DNA of 19,732 bases, from positions 1-19,732 of the forward strand of contig DATJWY010000051.1 in the NCBI GenBank assembly GCA_035500775.1, in the 5' to 3' direction. Under the pieces are notes generated by a model. The model did not search any database. It had not been told where the DNA came from and worked only from the letters and a program-made list of their open reading frames with translations. Source of the stretch: DATJWY01 sp035500775 (GTDB lineage Bacteria; Pseudomonadota; Alphaproteobacteria; Acetobacterales; Acetobacteraceae). Every line of letters starts with the position of its first letter. The stretch's first letter is position 1. Of the stretch, positions 1 to 7,848 are shown piece by piece. The translations under genes and the position numbers were made by a program.

Positions 1-1
1 C

Positions 2-844
2 GCCACCAAGGAGCGCGTCGCCGCCGAGTTCGAGGCAAGTGTCACCTCGGTCGTGACCGGGGTGAAGGCGACCACGGACGCGATGCGGGCGGCGGCACGG
101 GCGCTGACCGAGACCGCCGAGCACACGACCCAGGAAAGCGCGACCGTCGCAGCCGCCGGGCGGCAATCCTCGGCGGATGTGCAGACCGTCGCCAGCGCGG
201 CGGAGGAGCTGTCCGCCTCGGTCGGTGAGATTACCGGCCGCATGGCGCAATCCTCCGTCATGATCGAGAAGGCCTCGGCCGAGATGGGGGCGACCGAGCA
301 ATCGGTGAAGCATCTCGCCGAATCCGCGAACCGGATTGGCGAGATCGTCGCCCTGATCAACGGCATCGCGACCCAGACCAATCTGCTGGCGCTGAACGCG
401 ACCATTGAGGCGGCGCGTGCCGGAGAGGCGGGCAAGGGCTTCGCCGTGGTGGCTTCCGAGGTGAAGGCGCTGGCGGGTCAGACGGCGCGGGCGACCGAGG
501 AGATCCGGGTGCAGATCGAAGGCATCCAGGTCGCCACCGGGCAGACGATCACCGCCATCGAGGGGATCGGCGCGACCGTTTCGGGCCTGCGCGAGGTGGC
601 CTCGGGAATCTCCGCCTCGGTCGAGCAGCAGGGGCAGGCGACGCAGGAGATCGCCAACAGCGTGCAGCTTGTCGCGCAGGGAACGCGCTCGGTGTCGGAG
701 ACGATCGGCCGGGTGTCGGACATGGCCGGGGAAACCGGCGCGGCGGCGCGGCAGGTGCTCGGCTCGGCGAACACCCTCTCCGAGCAGACGGCGCAGCTGG
801 AACAGCACGCCAACGAGTTCCTCAAGGTGATTCGCGCCGCCTGA
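2..844 (+). CDS. Methyl-accepting chemotaxis protein, C-terminal part (5' end outside window)
   Basis: The reading frame is already open at the window edge, so the sensor domain, membrane segments and HAMP lie upstream; about 280 residues are visible. The visible part is an Ala/Glu/Gln-rich helical coiled coil typical of the cytoplasmic signalling domain. The highly conserved hairpin tip is encoded at about nt 341-500, with EIVALINGIATQTNLLALNA followed by TIEAARAGEAGKGFAVVA and SEVKALAGQTARATEEI. In this family the tip binds CheA and CheW and relays receptor occupancy to the flagellar motor or another output. No CheR-tethering pentapeptide is seen at the C-terminus, which ends ANEFLKVIRAA. 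A GTG at 53 is in frame but only an internal codon. The ligand cannot be deduced without the missing N-terminus. Confidence 0.95.
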   Translation, partial: ATKERVAAEFEASVTSVVTGVKATTDAMRAAARALTETAEHTTQESATVAAAGRQSSADVQTVASAAEELSASVGEITGRMAQSSVMIEKASAEMGATEQSVKHLAESANRIGEIVALINGIATQTNLLALNATIEAARAGEAGKGFAVVASEVKALAGQTARATEEIRVQIEGIQVATGQTITAIEGIGATVSGLREVASGISASVEQQGQATQEIANSVQLVAQGTRSVSETIGRVSDMAGETGAAARQVLGSANTLSEQTAQLEQHANEFLKVIRAA

Positions 845-863
845 ACGCCCGTCCCCATCGCGT

Positions 864-890
864 CCCGCCCCCCGGCTCCGGGGGGGCGGG
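864..890. terminator. GC-rich hairpin between convergent genes
   Basis: CCCGCCCCCCGG at 864-875 pairs with CCGGGGGGGCGGG at 878-890, with one bulged G and a 2-base loop. It lies just after the chemotaxis receptor stop and before the end of the convergent DsbA-like gene. No T-run follows on either strand, so this is only a candidate bidirectional terminator. A second small hairpin, CCGGCG/CGCCGG at 911-925, abuts the stop codon of the minus-strand gene. Confidence 0.4.
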
Positions 891-925
891 TCGCCCATGC
901 GTCGCTCACGCCGGCGCGACGCCGG

Positions 926-1711
926 TCAGGCGCGTGTGCCGTTCACCAATTCCGTCGTCTCCACGGCGGCGACATCCAGCAGGCGCTCGATCACCTCCGG
1001 CTCCTGCGCTCCGGCGATCGCATGCCGGCCGGCGACCACGATGCAGGGCACGCCGTTGATGCCGAGACGATGCGCGCGCAGATTATCGCTGTGCACGCAA
1101 TCGACATCCTGCTCGCTGAGCAGGAAGGCGCGGGCGGCGAGCGGGTTCAGGCCGCAGGCGGCGGCGATCGTCGTCAGCACGGCGACATCGCCGATATCAA
1201 GACCATCGCCGAAATGGGCGGCGAACAGTGCCTCCACCATCTCGTCCGCACAGCCGGCGCGCCCCGCCCAGCGCACCAGGCGGTGCGCATCGACGCTGCT
1301 CGGCGTGCGCTGGATACGGTCGAAGCGAAAGAGCACGCCCTCCGCCCGGCCGAGATCGGTGATGGAGCCGTAGAGCCGCCGCGCCCGTTCCTCGCCGCCG
1401 AATTTGCGCAGGATATAGTCGGCATGGGACATCCCGGCGCGCGGCATGTCCGGACTGAGCAGGAATGGCCGCCAGACGATCTCGACCAGCAGGTCCGGCC
1501 GGCGCTGCAAGGTCTGAAACAGGCGCCTGATCCCCAGGTAGCACCAGGGGCAGACGAGGTCGAAGACCACTTCGACGGCAAGGCGCGTCTTGGGAGGGGC
1601 GATGACATTCACGCCCGCATCATACCGGGCCCTCGTTTTTACGTCACATCTTTCCTGGACGGCGGCCTCGCCGCCCGTCGCCGCCGGCCCCGTCCGGGCG
1701 GCCTCCGTCAT
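926..1711 (-). CDS. DsbA family oxidoreductase (FrnE-like)
   Basis: A thioredoxin-fold protein of the DsbA/2-hydroxychromene-2-carboxylate isomerase superfamily, 261 aa from the chosen start. The redox motif CPWC is at residues 54-57 (DLVCPWCYLGIRRL), followed by the helical insertion and the cis-proline loop INGVPCIVV near the C-terminus, as in cytoplasmic FrnE proteins. There is no signal peptide, so a cytoplasmic thiol-disulfide role is expected; the substrate is unknown. The ATG overlaps the VOC stop as TGATG, suggesting translational coupling. The first 40 or so residues are atypical, and a GTG at 1612 would give a 228-aa protein closer to the usual family length. It is the last gene of an RMD1-VOC-DsbA run. 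Confidence 0.88.
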   Translation of the reverse strand: MTEAARTGPAATGGEAAVQERCDVKTRARYDAGVNVIAPPKTRLAVEVVFDLVCPWCYLGIRRLFQTLQRRPDLLVEIVWRPFLLSPDMPRAGMSHADYILRKFGGEERARRLYGSITDLGRAEGVLFRFDRIQRTPSSVDAHRLVRWAGRAGCADEMVEALFAAHFGDGLDIGDVAVLTTIAAACGLNPLAARAFLLSEQDVDCVHSDNLRAHRLGINGVPCIVVAGRHAIAGAQEPEVIERLLDVAAVETTELVNGTRA

Positions 1712-2142
1712 CAGTAGCCGGGCCAGAGACCGGGGGTCGCGATCTCCACCAAATGCCTGTCCGGGTCGCGGAAATAGAGGCTCATCCCGCCGCGCGGCCA
1801 GGTGACCCGGCTCTCGATGGCGACATGGGCCTGATCCAGATGCGCCTCCCAGCGCGCCAGCTCGTCCGGGGAGATGGCGAAGGCGAGGTGCAGGTGCCCC
1901 GTGCCGTCATGCGGCGGAATCTCGCCGCCCGGCGTCGGGATCGGCCGCGTGCTGGCGCCTTGCCGGAACAGCAGCAGCATGCCGTCGCCGGGCACCTCGA
2001 GCGCGCACATGCGGGCATCCTCGAACACCGCCGCGAAGCCGAACACCGCCTCGTAGAAACGCCGGGCGCGCGCGAGGTCGGCGACGTAGAGCGACGTCTC
2101 CAGCAGATGGCTGACGCGTGGCGCACTGGCCTGGTCCGGCAT
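1711..2142 (-). CDS. VOC family protein (glyoxalase/dioxygenase fold)
   Basis: A 143-aa single-domain vicinal oxygen chelate protein. It shows the N-terminal beta strand LLETSLYVADLARARRFYEA, then GHLHLAFAI (H83, H85) and the C-terminal YFRDPDRHLVEIATPG, whose glutamate (E133) is the usual metal ligand. Family members include glyoxalase I, fosfomycin and bleomycin resistance proteins and extradiol dioxygenases. The sequence alone does not choose among them. The start is supported by GGGAGG five bases upstream of the ATG. The stop overlaps the start of the following DsbA-like gene, and 70 bp separate it from the upstream RMD1 gene, so the three are probably co-transcribed. A role in detoxification of a thiol adduct alongside the oxidoreductase is possible but inferred. 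Confidence 0.88.
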   Translation of the reverse strand: MPDQASAPRVSHLLETSLYVADLARARRFYEAVFGFAAVFEDARMCALEVPGDGMLLLFRQGASTRPIPTPGGEIPPHDGTGHLHLAFAISPDELARWEAHLDQAHVAIESRVTWPRGGMSLYFRDPDRHLVEIATPGLWPGY

Positions 2143-2212
2143 CGCCGCCTCCCACCGTTTTCGGCTGCCGGGACAAAAAGAGTGAGACGCGGGAAAGTTC
2201 CGGCCGCGATCC

Positions 2213-3376
2213 TCAGTGGATCAGCGCGAGCACGATTTCCACCAGGATCAGGATGATGACGGACATCTCCATCAACCCCGCGCGGCTGCTGGAGGCTTCG
2301 TCGTACAACGCGGCATAGGTGTCACGGATGATCGCGAGCTTGCGGTCAACGGCGGCGCTGACCGTCGGCACCCGGTAGAGATCGAGCGCCTCGGCATAGA
2401 TCCGGGCCAGATAGACGTCCTCGGTGACCTGCAGGGCATTGTCCACCTTCTCGGTCAGCTCGGTGACCTCCGCGACCAGGCGGTACAGGCGGCGCGCGAG
2501 ATCGGCGTAGCGGCGGGGGGCGAACAGGTTCCAGTGCCGGCGCGCATCCTGCACGAGGGCGTACATGCGCGGCAGCTCGGCATCGAGCAACTCGTCATAG
2601 TAGCGCATTTCGAGGAGCTGGGCGTTGGCCACCTCCAGCACGTCGGCGACATCGGAATCGCCGCGCGGCTCATAGATGAAGGCCCGGTCCCAGGCGAGCA
2701 CGACGAGATCGTCCTCGTAATAGGAGAAGCGGTGTGACAGCAGATCATGGCGCGCGCCGGGGGAGAGCGGCCGCTGCTCGCCGGTGAGCAGCGGGACCAG
2801 ATCGACCGTGTCGACCAGCGCGGCGGCCGGCATCGGCTCGCTGAAGCTGTGCACCACCCCGAACAGGTAATCCTCCCTCAGGGTGGACCGGGCCGGCCGG
2901 ATCAGGGCCTCGTGCAGCGGCTCGGTCAGGCTCTCCAGCAGGCGGGACCAAAGCGGCGATTCCGATTCGGCGCCGAGCGCGCGGTCCACGCGGTTGAGCA
3001 GCCGGCTGTACTCCGCCCAGGTAAGGCCGGCGCCGCCGACGCGAACCGCCAGGGTGACGACCCCGAAATCATAGATCCGCGCCGTGACGATCGCGGTGAC
3101 CGTTTCGCCGCCCTCGAGATCGAGATCCAGCGTATCGAGGATCAGGGCGACGGGCGGCACGCCGAACGCCACCGCCTTGGGCGGGGTCGCGCTGAACCGC
3201 AACCGGCTGCTGGCCGGCCGGGCCTGCCGCGCCCAGAGCGCTTCCACCCGCGCCAGGTCGATGGCGAAGGCCACATCGAACAGGCCGAGCATGGTGATGC
3301 TGCCGGATTTGACCCGTAGCTCGCCCGGCTCCCTATTGGAGGTGACGGCGATCGCGGTCCCGACACTCTCGGTCAT
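2213..3376 (-). CDS. RMD1/DUF155 family protein
   Basis: A protein of about 387 aa. The central and C-terminal part carries features I associate with the RMD1/Sif2 (DUF155) family: FSYYEDDLVVLAWDRAFIYEP, then a helical segment LLEMRYYDELLDAELPRMY, a coiled-coil-like stretch, and a single C-terminal transmembrane helix, MSVIILILVEIVLALIH. Eukaryotic homologues are mitochondrial membrane proteins; the bacterial function is not established. The frame stays open to 3550, but that region overlaps a palindrome. The ATG at 3376 has GAGGAA nine bases upstream, which decides the start; an ATG at 3385 has no spacing for it. It is the first gene of the run with the VOC and DsbA-like genes. Confidence 0.72.
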   Translation of the reverse strand: MTESVGTAIAVTSNREPGELRVKSGSITMLGLFDVAFAIDLARVEALWARQARPASSRLRFSATPPKAVAFGVPPVALILDTLDLDLEGGETVTAIVTARIYDFGVVTLAVRVGGAGLTWAEYSRLLNRVDRALGAESESPLWSRLLESLTEPLHEALIRPARSTLREDYLFGVVHSFSEPMPAAALVDTVDLVPLLTGEQRPLSPGARHDLLSHRFSYYEDDLVVLAWDRAFIYEPRGDSDVADVLEVANAQLLEMRYYDELLDAELPRMYALVQDARRHWNLFAPRRYADLARRLYRLVAEVTELTEKVDNALQVTEDVYLARIYAEALDLYRVPTVSAAVDRKLAIIRDTYAALYDEASSSRAGLMEMSVIILILVEIVLALIH

Positions 3377-3523
3377 CAGTGGCATTTCCTCGCTTGCCTT
3401 GGCCCGGGCGCCCGGGCCGTTGCTGGCCGCACCGGCCGCGTGGATGCGGTGGAGCCGTGGTCGCTTGTCCGTCACCCCGGGGCGGGCATGACGGGTCCGG
3501 AGAGATGTCGCCCCTGGCCCATA

Positions 3524-3570
3524 GAGCAAGATGGTTTTAGGTGGAACCACCTGAACCCATTAACTTGCTC
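3524..3570. repeat. Imperfect 47-bp palindrome (REP-like)
   Basis: Outer arms GAGCAAG (3524-3530) and CTTGCTC (3564-3570) enclose an inner dyad with AGGTGG-AA-CCACCT at its centre (3539-3552), flanked by matching ATGG/CCAT steps. It resembles extragenic palindromes of the AGAGC...GCTCT type common in alphaproteobacteria. Function unknown. Confidence 0.6.
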
Positions 3571-3586
3571 GCCAAAACAAAGGCCT

Positions 3587-3626
3587 AGAGCGGGATGAGC
3601 GCGTCATTCAGCGATCATCCCGCTCT
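3587..3626. repeat. Perfect 12-bp inverted repeat, second REP-like palindrome
   Basis: AGAGCGGGATGA (3587-3598) pairs exactly with TCATCCCGCTCT (3615-3626) across a 16-base loop. It lies 16 bp after the preceding palindrome, and its AGAGC termini echo those of its neighbour. There is no T-run, so it is more like an extragenic palindromic repeat than a terminator, although it could end transcription from either side. Confidence 0.65.
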
Positions 3627-3653
3627 AACAGGTCTGGGTAAATGGGAGGGTCT

Positions 3654-3668
3654 GCTTGTTCAACAAGC
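3654..3668. promoter_or_regulatory. 15-bp palindrome upstream of the acyltransferase
   Basis: GCTTGTT-C-AACAAGC is a perfect dyad with 7-bp arms and a single central base, 33 bp upstream of the acyltransferase ATG. Size and position suit an operator or a small RNA hairpin. No regulator is identifiable, and no convincing -35/-10 pair was recognised. Confidence 0.35.
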
Positions 3669-3701
3669 CATGACTTTTAGGATAGATAGGGGTGGTATAA
3701 C

Positions 3702-4847
3702 ATGGATGAGAAACGCAAGTTTCTTGGCGTCCAGATTCTGCGCGGATTTGCTGCATTACTTGTGATATCTTTCCATGTTGCCTGGAATTTGCAGGATAGA
3801 AATGGATTCACGCGGCTGTCGGTGCCGTATTTTGGTAATGGTGGTGTTGATCTGTTCTTTTTGATCAGCGGATTCGTCATTGTTTGGACAACGCGTGGAT
3901 CTTGGCAGGTTCAAGGAGTGTGGCGGACGTTTCTTGAAAAACGCCTGATTCGTATCATTCCTCTTTACTGGCTGCTGACCTCGGTCAAAATCGCAATCAT
4001 TCTGATTGTGCCATTCATGGCTAGGAACTCGACGCTTACGGTCTGGAATTCCGTAGCGTCCTTTCTGTTGATTCCCTCGTTCAATGGCCAGCATGATATT
4101 CTACCCGTCATATCCGCAGGATGGACTCTCTGCTTCGAGATGTTTTTCTACTATGCGTTCACGTTATGCCTAGTACTGAGAGTGCGGCCTGATCGTGCGT
4201 TAACCCCCATCTTTATCGTATTGGCGGCTGTCGGTTGCTTCCGCACCCCAGGATGGGGTGCGGAAGCAAGAGTGCTTGATCCGCTCCTGCTAGAATTTGT
4301 GGCCGGTATGTGGATTGCTGAACTCGCTGGCCGGCAGTGGTTCAGATATAGGATCGGAACATTGGATCTCTGTGCTTTGCTGGGGAGTGGTTGCGTCGGA
4401 TTGATGCTTAGCGATCTGTTGCCGCCGCAAAGCGCCTATACATACCGTGTGATCGTCTGGGGCATTCCATCCGCTGCCATAATGCTTTCTGTCGTAGGTC
4501 TGGAGGGGCGGATTGCCATGCAGCGACTGCGTATCCCGCTCATTCTGGGGGACGCGTCTTACTCGATCTATCTGGTTCACGTCGTGCTGCTGTCGCCGGT
4601 TATCGCGCTTGCCAAGCGCTATCAGTTCAGCCTCCCTGGAGAGTTGGCGGTATTTGCTGCGATCGTGCTGCTCGGATTGTTGGCCGGGACCGCAACTTAC
4701 TATCTCATAGAACGGCCGATGATGACTGCTCTTCGTTACGTGATGCTGTACGGTTCCGGACTATTCCAGAATCGTGTTGCACCGAAATCGGGTGTTGTAG
4801 GGTCTGAAATCAATGGCAGCCAGACAAGATCAGAAGTTGCCAATTAA
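3702..4847 (+). CDS. Acyltransferase family 3 membrane protein (ExoZ/OafA-like)
   Basis: A 381-aa polytopic membrane protein of the acyltransferase-3 family, which moves acetyl or other acyl groups onto exopolysaccharide, O-antigen or lipid substrates. The N-terminus has the hallmark RGFAALLVISFH (R14, H25). The second conserved block is GGVDLFFLISGFVI (47-60), then FLEKRLIRIIPLYW, and SYSIYLVHVVLL near the C-terminus. About ten hydrophobic segments are visible. GGTGG six bases before the ATG supports the start. Base composition differs sharply from neighbours: a sampled row (3721-3780) is 27/60 G+C, against 42/60 in cydB. It is a lone plus-strand gene behind three palindromes, suggesting horizontal acquisition. 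The substrate is not predictable. Confidence 0.9.
   Translation: MDEKRKFLGVQILRGFAALLVISFHVAWNLQDRNGFTRLSVPYFGNGGVDLFFLISGFVIVWTTRGSWQVQGVWRTFLEKRLIRIIPLYWLLTSVKIAIILIVPFMARNSTLTVWNSVASFLLIPSFNGQHDILPVISAGWTLCFEMFFYYAFTLCLVLRVRPDRALTPIFIVLAAVGCFRTPGWGAEARVLDPLLLEFVAGMWIAELAGRQWFRYRIGTLDLCALLGSGCVGLMLSDLLPPQSAYTYRVIVWGIPSAAIMLSVVGLEGRIAMQRLRIPLILGDASYSIYLVHVVLLSPVIALAKRYQFSLPGELAVFAAIVLLGLLAGTATYYLIERPMMTALRYVMLYGSGLFQNRVAPKSGVVGSEINGSQTRSEVAN
4235..4269. repeat. Perfect 15-bp inverted repeat inside the acyltransferase gene
   Basis: TTGCTTCCGCACCCC (4235-4249) is the exact reverse complement of GGGGTGCGGAAGCAA (4255-4269) with a 5-base loop, AGGAT. It is in frame within the coding sequence and encodes CFRTPGWGAEA. 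The arm is more GC-rich than the surrounding gene. Confidence 0.7.
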
Positions 4848-4903
4848 TATAAATTTCCATTTCTGTTTTGTTGGCAAAAGTCTGGATTTTGTCGAAGTAA
4901 TAG

Positions 4904-4929
4904 GTGCCGGGGCCATGCGGCCCCGGCAC
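4904..4929. terminator. Strong hairpin between the acyltransferase and the cyd operon
   Basis: GTGCCGGGGCC (4904-4914) pairs perfectly with GGCCCCGGCAC (4919-4929) around the loop ATGC. It lies 56 bp after the acyltransferase stop and 61 bp beyond the cydX stop, that is, between convergent genes. It lacks a T-run on either strand, so it is a probable bidirectional terminator rather than a certain one. Nothing else was seen in 4848-4990. Confidence 0.55.
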
Positions 4930-4990
4930 GGGCCAGGGATGGAGCTTCTGGCCTTTCCTTTCCCGACATATACCGGGCGAAGTTCTCTGC

Positions 4991-5098
4991 TTACTGATCG
5001 CGTACCGGGCCGTCCGGCGAGAACTCGAACCACAGGGCATTGAGGGCAGCGAACGCCGCGGCGAAGCCCAGGCCAAGAATCCAGGCGAAATACCACAT
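4991..5098 (-). CDS. cydX: Cytochrome bd oxidase small subunit CydX
   Basis: A 35-aa single-pass membrane protein beginning MWYFAWILGLGFAAAFAALN and ending in an acidic/basic tail (DGPVRDQ). The MWYFAWILG opening is the signature of CydX, the small subunit that stabilises the haem pair in CydAB of bd oxidases. The ATG is preceded by GGAG nine bases upstream. It lies 15 bp after the cydB stop, the usual place at the 3' end of cyd operons. It is too short for standard gene-length cut-offs. One transmembrane helix spans about residues 4-24. Confidence 0.93.
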   Translation of the reverse strand: MWYFAWILGLGFAAAFAALNALWFEFSPDGPVRDQ

Positions 5099-5113
5099 CG
5101 GACTATACTCCGC

Positions 5114-6262
5114 TCAGTAGAAGGACTTGCTGTTGGTGGCGACCGATTCCACCGTCACCGGCCCGCGCAGCACTCGATAGACCCAGGACGTGTAGGCGAT
5201 GATGATCGGCAGGAAGATCGCCGTCACCCCGGTCATGATGGCGAGGGTCAGCCGGCTGGAGGATGCATCCCACACGGTCAGGCTGGACACCGGATCGGTC
5301 GAGGATGGCATCATGAACGGGAACAGGCTGATGCCGGCCGTGGCGATGACCCCGGCGATACCGAGTCCGCTGGCGCAGAAGGCGAGCAGAGGCCGTTCCC
5401 CGGTCCGGAGCAGCGTCATCGCCCCGACGAAGCCGCCGAACCCGGCGATGGGGGCGAGGATGCCGAGCGGATGCCGCCCATAGGCGCCGAACAGGGTGCC
5501 GGCCCCGGTGATCACGTGCTTGGCCAGCGGGTTGGACGGAGCGTCGCCGGCGCCGATATCCGTCAACCCGTAGGTGTGCATGAAGATCGAGCAGACACCG
5601 CCGAGCGCGAACAGGCCGATCGCCGCCTTGCCGGCCAGTTGGCCGACATTCGCCGCTCGCGTGCGCAACTCGCCTTCAGTTTTGCAGCCGAGCCAGGTCG
5701 CCCCATGCAGAGTGATCATCGCCACGCTGAGCAGGCCGCAGAGCAGGGCAAACGGGGTGAACAGGCCGAAGAACGAGCCCTCATAGGTCATCCGCATCGT
5801 GTCATCGAGGCGGAAGGGCACGCCGCGCAGCACATTGCCGAACGCGACGCCATAGACCAGCGCCGGCACCAGGCCGCCGAGGAACAGCGCGCCGTCCCAG
5901 GCATTCCGCCAGCGCGTGCCCTCGAGCTTGCTGCGGAACTTGAAGCCGACCGGTCGCAGGATCAGCGAGAGCAGCAGCAGCAGCATCGCCAGGTAGAAGC
6001 CGGAGAAAGCGATGGCGTAGAGCGCCGGCCAGGCGGCGAAGATCGCGCCGCCGCCAAGGATCAGCCACACCTGATTGCCTTCCCATACCGGGCCGACCGT
6101 GTTGATCAACACCCGGCGTTCGGCGTCATTGCGCGGCACGATGGGCAGCAGGATGGCGGTGCCCATGTCAAGCCCGTCCATGATCGCGATGCCCATCAGC
6201 AGCACGCCGAGCAGCATCCACCAGAGCACGCGGAGAAAGCTGTAATCCGAGAGTATGTGCAT
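5114..6262 (-). CDS. cydB: Cytochrome bd ubiquinol oxidase subunit II
   Basis: A 382-aa polytopic membrane protein, close to the usual CydB length. It shows the family hallmark GPVWEGNQVWLILGGGAIF at residues 57-75, preceded by MDGLDMGTAILLP, which contributes to the proton path and interface with CydA. CydB stabilises the oxidase and pairs with CydA to oxidise quinol and reduce oxygen to water at high affinity without proton pumping. AAGGAG eight bases before the ATG overlaps the cydA stop, so cydA and cydB (12 bp apart) are translated from one message. The cydDC assembly transporter is not in this window. Confidence 0.96.
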   Translation of the reverse strand: MHILSDYSFLRVLWWMLLGVLLMGIAIMDGLDMGTAILLPIVPRNDAERRVLINTVGPVWEGNQVWLILGGGAIFAAWPALYAIAFSGFYLAMLLLLLSLILRPVGFKFRSKLEGTRWRNAWDGALFLGGLVPALVYGVAFGNVLRGVPFRLDDTMRMTYEGSFFGLFTPFALLCGLLSVAMITLHGATWLGCKTEGELRTRAANVGQLAGKAAIGLFALGGVCSIFMHTYGLTDIGAGDAPSNPLAKHVITGAGTLFGAYGRHPLGILAPIAGFGGFVGAMTLLRTGERPLLAFCASGLGIAGVIATAGISLFPFMMPSSTDPVSSLTVWDASSSRLTLAIMTGVTAIFLPIIIAYTSWVYRVLRGPVTVESVATNSKSFY

Positions 6263-6274
6263 GACGCGTGCTCC

Positions 6275-7843
6275 TTATTCGGCGGCGTGCGGCTGCAAGG
6301 GGGTCGGGAAGGGCGAGGTGGCGGTCGGATGCTCGGGCGTGGCCGGCCCTTGCTGGACAGTGCGGACCATGAGGTAGAGCTCGACCGCGGCGAGGCCGGA
6401 ATAGAGCAGTACGAAGCCGCTGACCGAGAGCCAGAGGCTGCCGGTGGAGAGGCTGGAGGCCGAAAGGAAGGTCGGCAGCACGCCGTCGATCGTCCAGGGC
6501 TGGCGGCCGCCCTCGGCGACGTACCAACCGAACTCGGCGGCGATCCAGGGCAGAGGCAGGGCAAAGGCGCAGATCTTGAGCAGGGTCCGGTTGCTCTCGA
6601 CCCGCCGGTGGCAGGACTGCCAGAACATCGTTCCGAACAGCGCGATGAAGAAGAAGCCGAGGCCGGCCATGACGCGGAAGCTCCAGAACAGTGGCGCCAC
6701 CGCGGGTACCGTGTACCAGGCGGCCGCCTGGATCTGCGCTTCGGTCGCATCAACGACGTTCGGCGTATAGCGGCGCAGCAGCAGGGCGTAACCGAGATCG
6801 TTCACATGTGCCTGGAACAGGTCACGCTTCGCCGTATCCTCCGGATGGGCGCGGAGATCCTTCATGACCGAGTAGGCGATCATGCCGCTCCGGATGCGCG
6901 TCTCGTTTTCATGAACGAGGTCGTTGATCCCCTCCACCCGGCCATCAACCGAACGGGTCGCGATCAGGCCGAGCGCAAGGGGCAGGCGGATGGCGAGACG
7001 GGTCTCGTGCTTCGCCTGATCCGGGAGGCCGACCAGGGTGAGGGACGCAGGCGCAGGCTCGGTGTCCCACATCCCCTCGATGGCGGCGAGTTTCATCTTC
7101 TGGTTCTGGCCGGCGGTGTAGCCGCTCTCGTCACCCAGCACGACGACCGAGAGTGCGGCGGCGAGGCCGAAGCTCGCGGCGAGTGTCGCGGAGCGGACGG
7201 CGATCTCGCGATGCTTGCCGCGCAGCAGGTAGAGGGCGCTGATCGAGAGCACGAACATCGAGCCGGTGACGTAGCCGGCGGAGACGGTGTGGACGAACTT
7301 GGCCTGTGCCGTCGGGTTCAGAAGCACCGCGGCGAAGTCCGACACTTCCATCCGCATGGTGGCGAGATCGAAGCGGGCGCCGACCGGATTTTGCATCCAC
7401 GCGTTGGCGATCAGGATCCAGAGCGCGGAGAGATTGGTGCCGAGCGCGACCAGGCAGGTGACGACCAGGTGCTGGACCCTGGAGAGCCTGTTCCAGCCGA
7501 AGAAAAACATGCCGACGAAGGTCGCTTCCAGGAAGAAGGCCATGAGGCCTTCAATAGCCAGTGGGGCGCCGAAAATATCGCCAACGTAATGAGCATAATA
7601 CGCCCAGTTCGTGCCGAACTGGAACTCCATGGTAATGCCGGTCGCGACACCCATGGCGAAGTTGATGCCGAACAGCGTGCCCCAGAACTTCACCATGTCG
7701 CGCCAGATGGTGCGGCCGGTGGTGACGTAGATGCTCTCCATGATCGCGAGGATGACGGAGAGCCCCAGGGTCAGCGGTACGAATAGGAAGTGGTAAAGGG
7801 CGGTCAGCCCGAACTGTAGGCGTGACAGCGAAACGAGATCCAT
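6275..7843 (-). CDS. cydA: Cytochrome bd ubiquinol oxidase subunit I
   Basis: The haem-bearing subunit, 522 aa from the chosen ATG. It opens MDLVSLSRLQFGLTALYHFL. All key residues sit one position before their E. coli numbers: H18 (haem b595 ligand), H185 and M392 (haem b558 ligands, in KFVHTVSAGY and FRVMAGLGF), and the quinol-loop K251 and E256 in GQNQKMKLAAIEGMWDTEP. The length and the Q-loop region (HENETRIRSG...) indicate the long-Q-loop type. A GTG at 7852 is possible and overlaps the cydP stop, but the ATG at 7843 has AAGG eight bases upstream and matches the family N-terminus better. CydA gives the operon its role in micro-oxic respiration and in resistance to NO, sulfide and peroxide. 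Confidence 0.97.
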   Translation of the reverse strand: MDLVSLSRLQFGLTALYHFLFVPLTLGLSVILAIMESIYVTTGRTIWRDMVKFWGTLFGINFAMGVATGITMEFQFGTNWAYYAHYVGDIFGAPLAIEGLMAFFLEATFVGMFFFGWNRLSRVQHLVVTCLVALGTNLSALWILIANAWMQNPVGARFDLATMRMEVSDFAAVLLNPTAQAKFVHTVSAGYVTGSMFVLSISALYLLRGKHREIAVRSATLAASFGLAAALSVVVLGDESGYTAGQNQKMKLAAIEGMWDTEPAPASLTLVGLPDQAKHETRLAIRLPLALGLIATRSVDGRVEGINDLVHENETRIRSGMIAYSVMKDLRAHPEDTAKRDLFQAHVNDLGYALLLRRYTPNVVDATEAQIQAAAWYTVPAVAPLFWSFRVMAGLGFFFIALFGTMFWQSCHRRVESNRTLLKICAFALPLPWIAAEFGWYVAEGGRQPWTIDGVLPTFLSASSLSTGSLWLSVSGFVLLYSGLAAVELYLMVRTVQQGPATPEHPTATSPFPTPLQPHAAE

Positions 7844-7848
7844 ATCGG

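Noticed and set aside
1022..2256. Two long plus-strand frames over the DsbA-like and VOC genes
   Set aside because: Antisense shadows; the minus-strand genes have CPWC and VOC motifs and good starts.
4904..7786. 960-codon open frame on the plus strand
   Set aside because: Antisense to cydX, cydB and cydA, which are certain by conserved residues. The protein is rich in Glu, Arg, Gly and Ala with no domain; it is a by-product of GC-rich codon bias.
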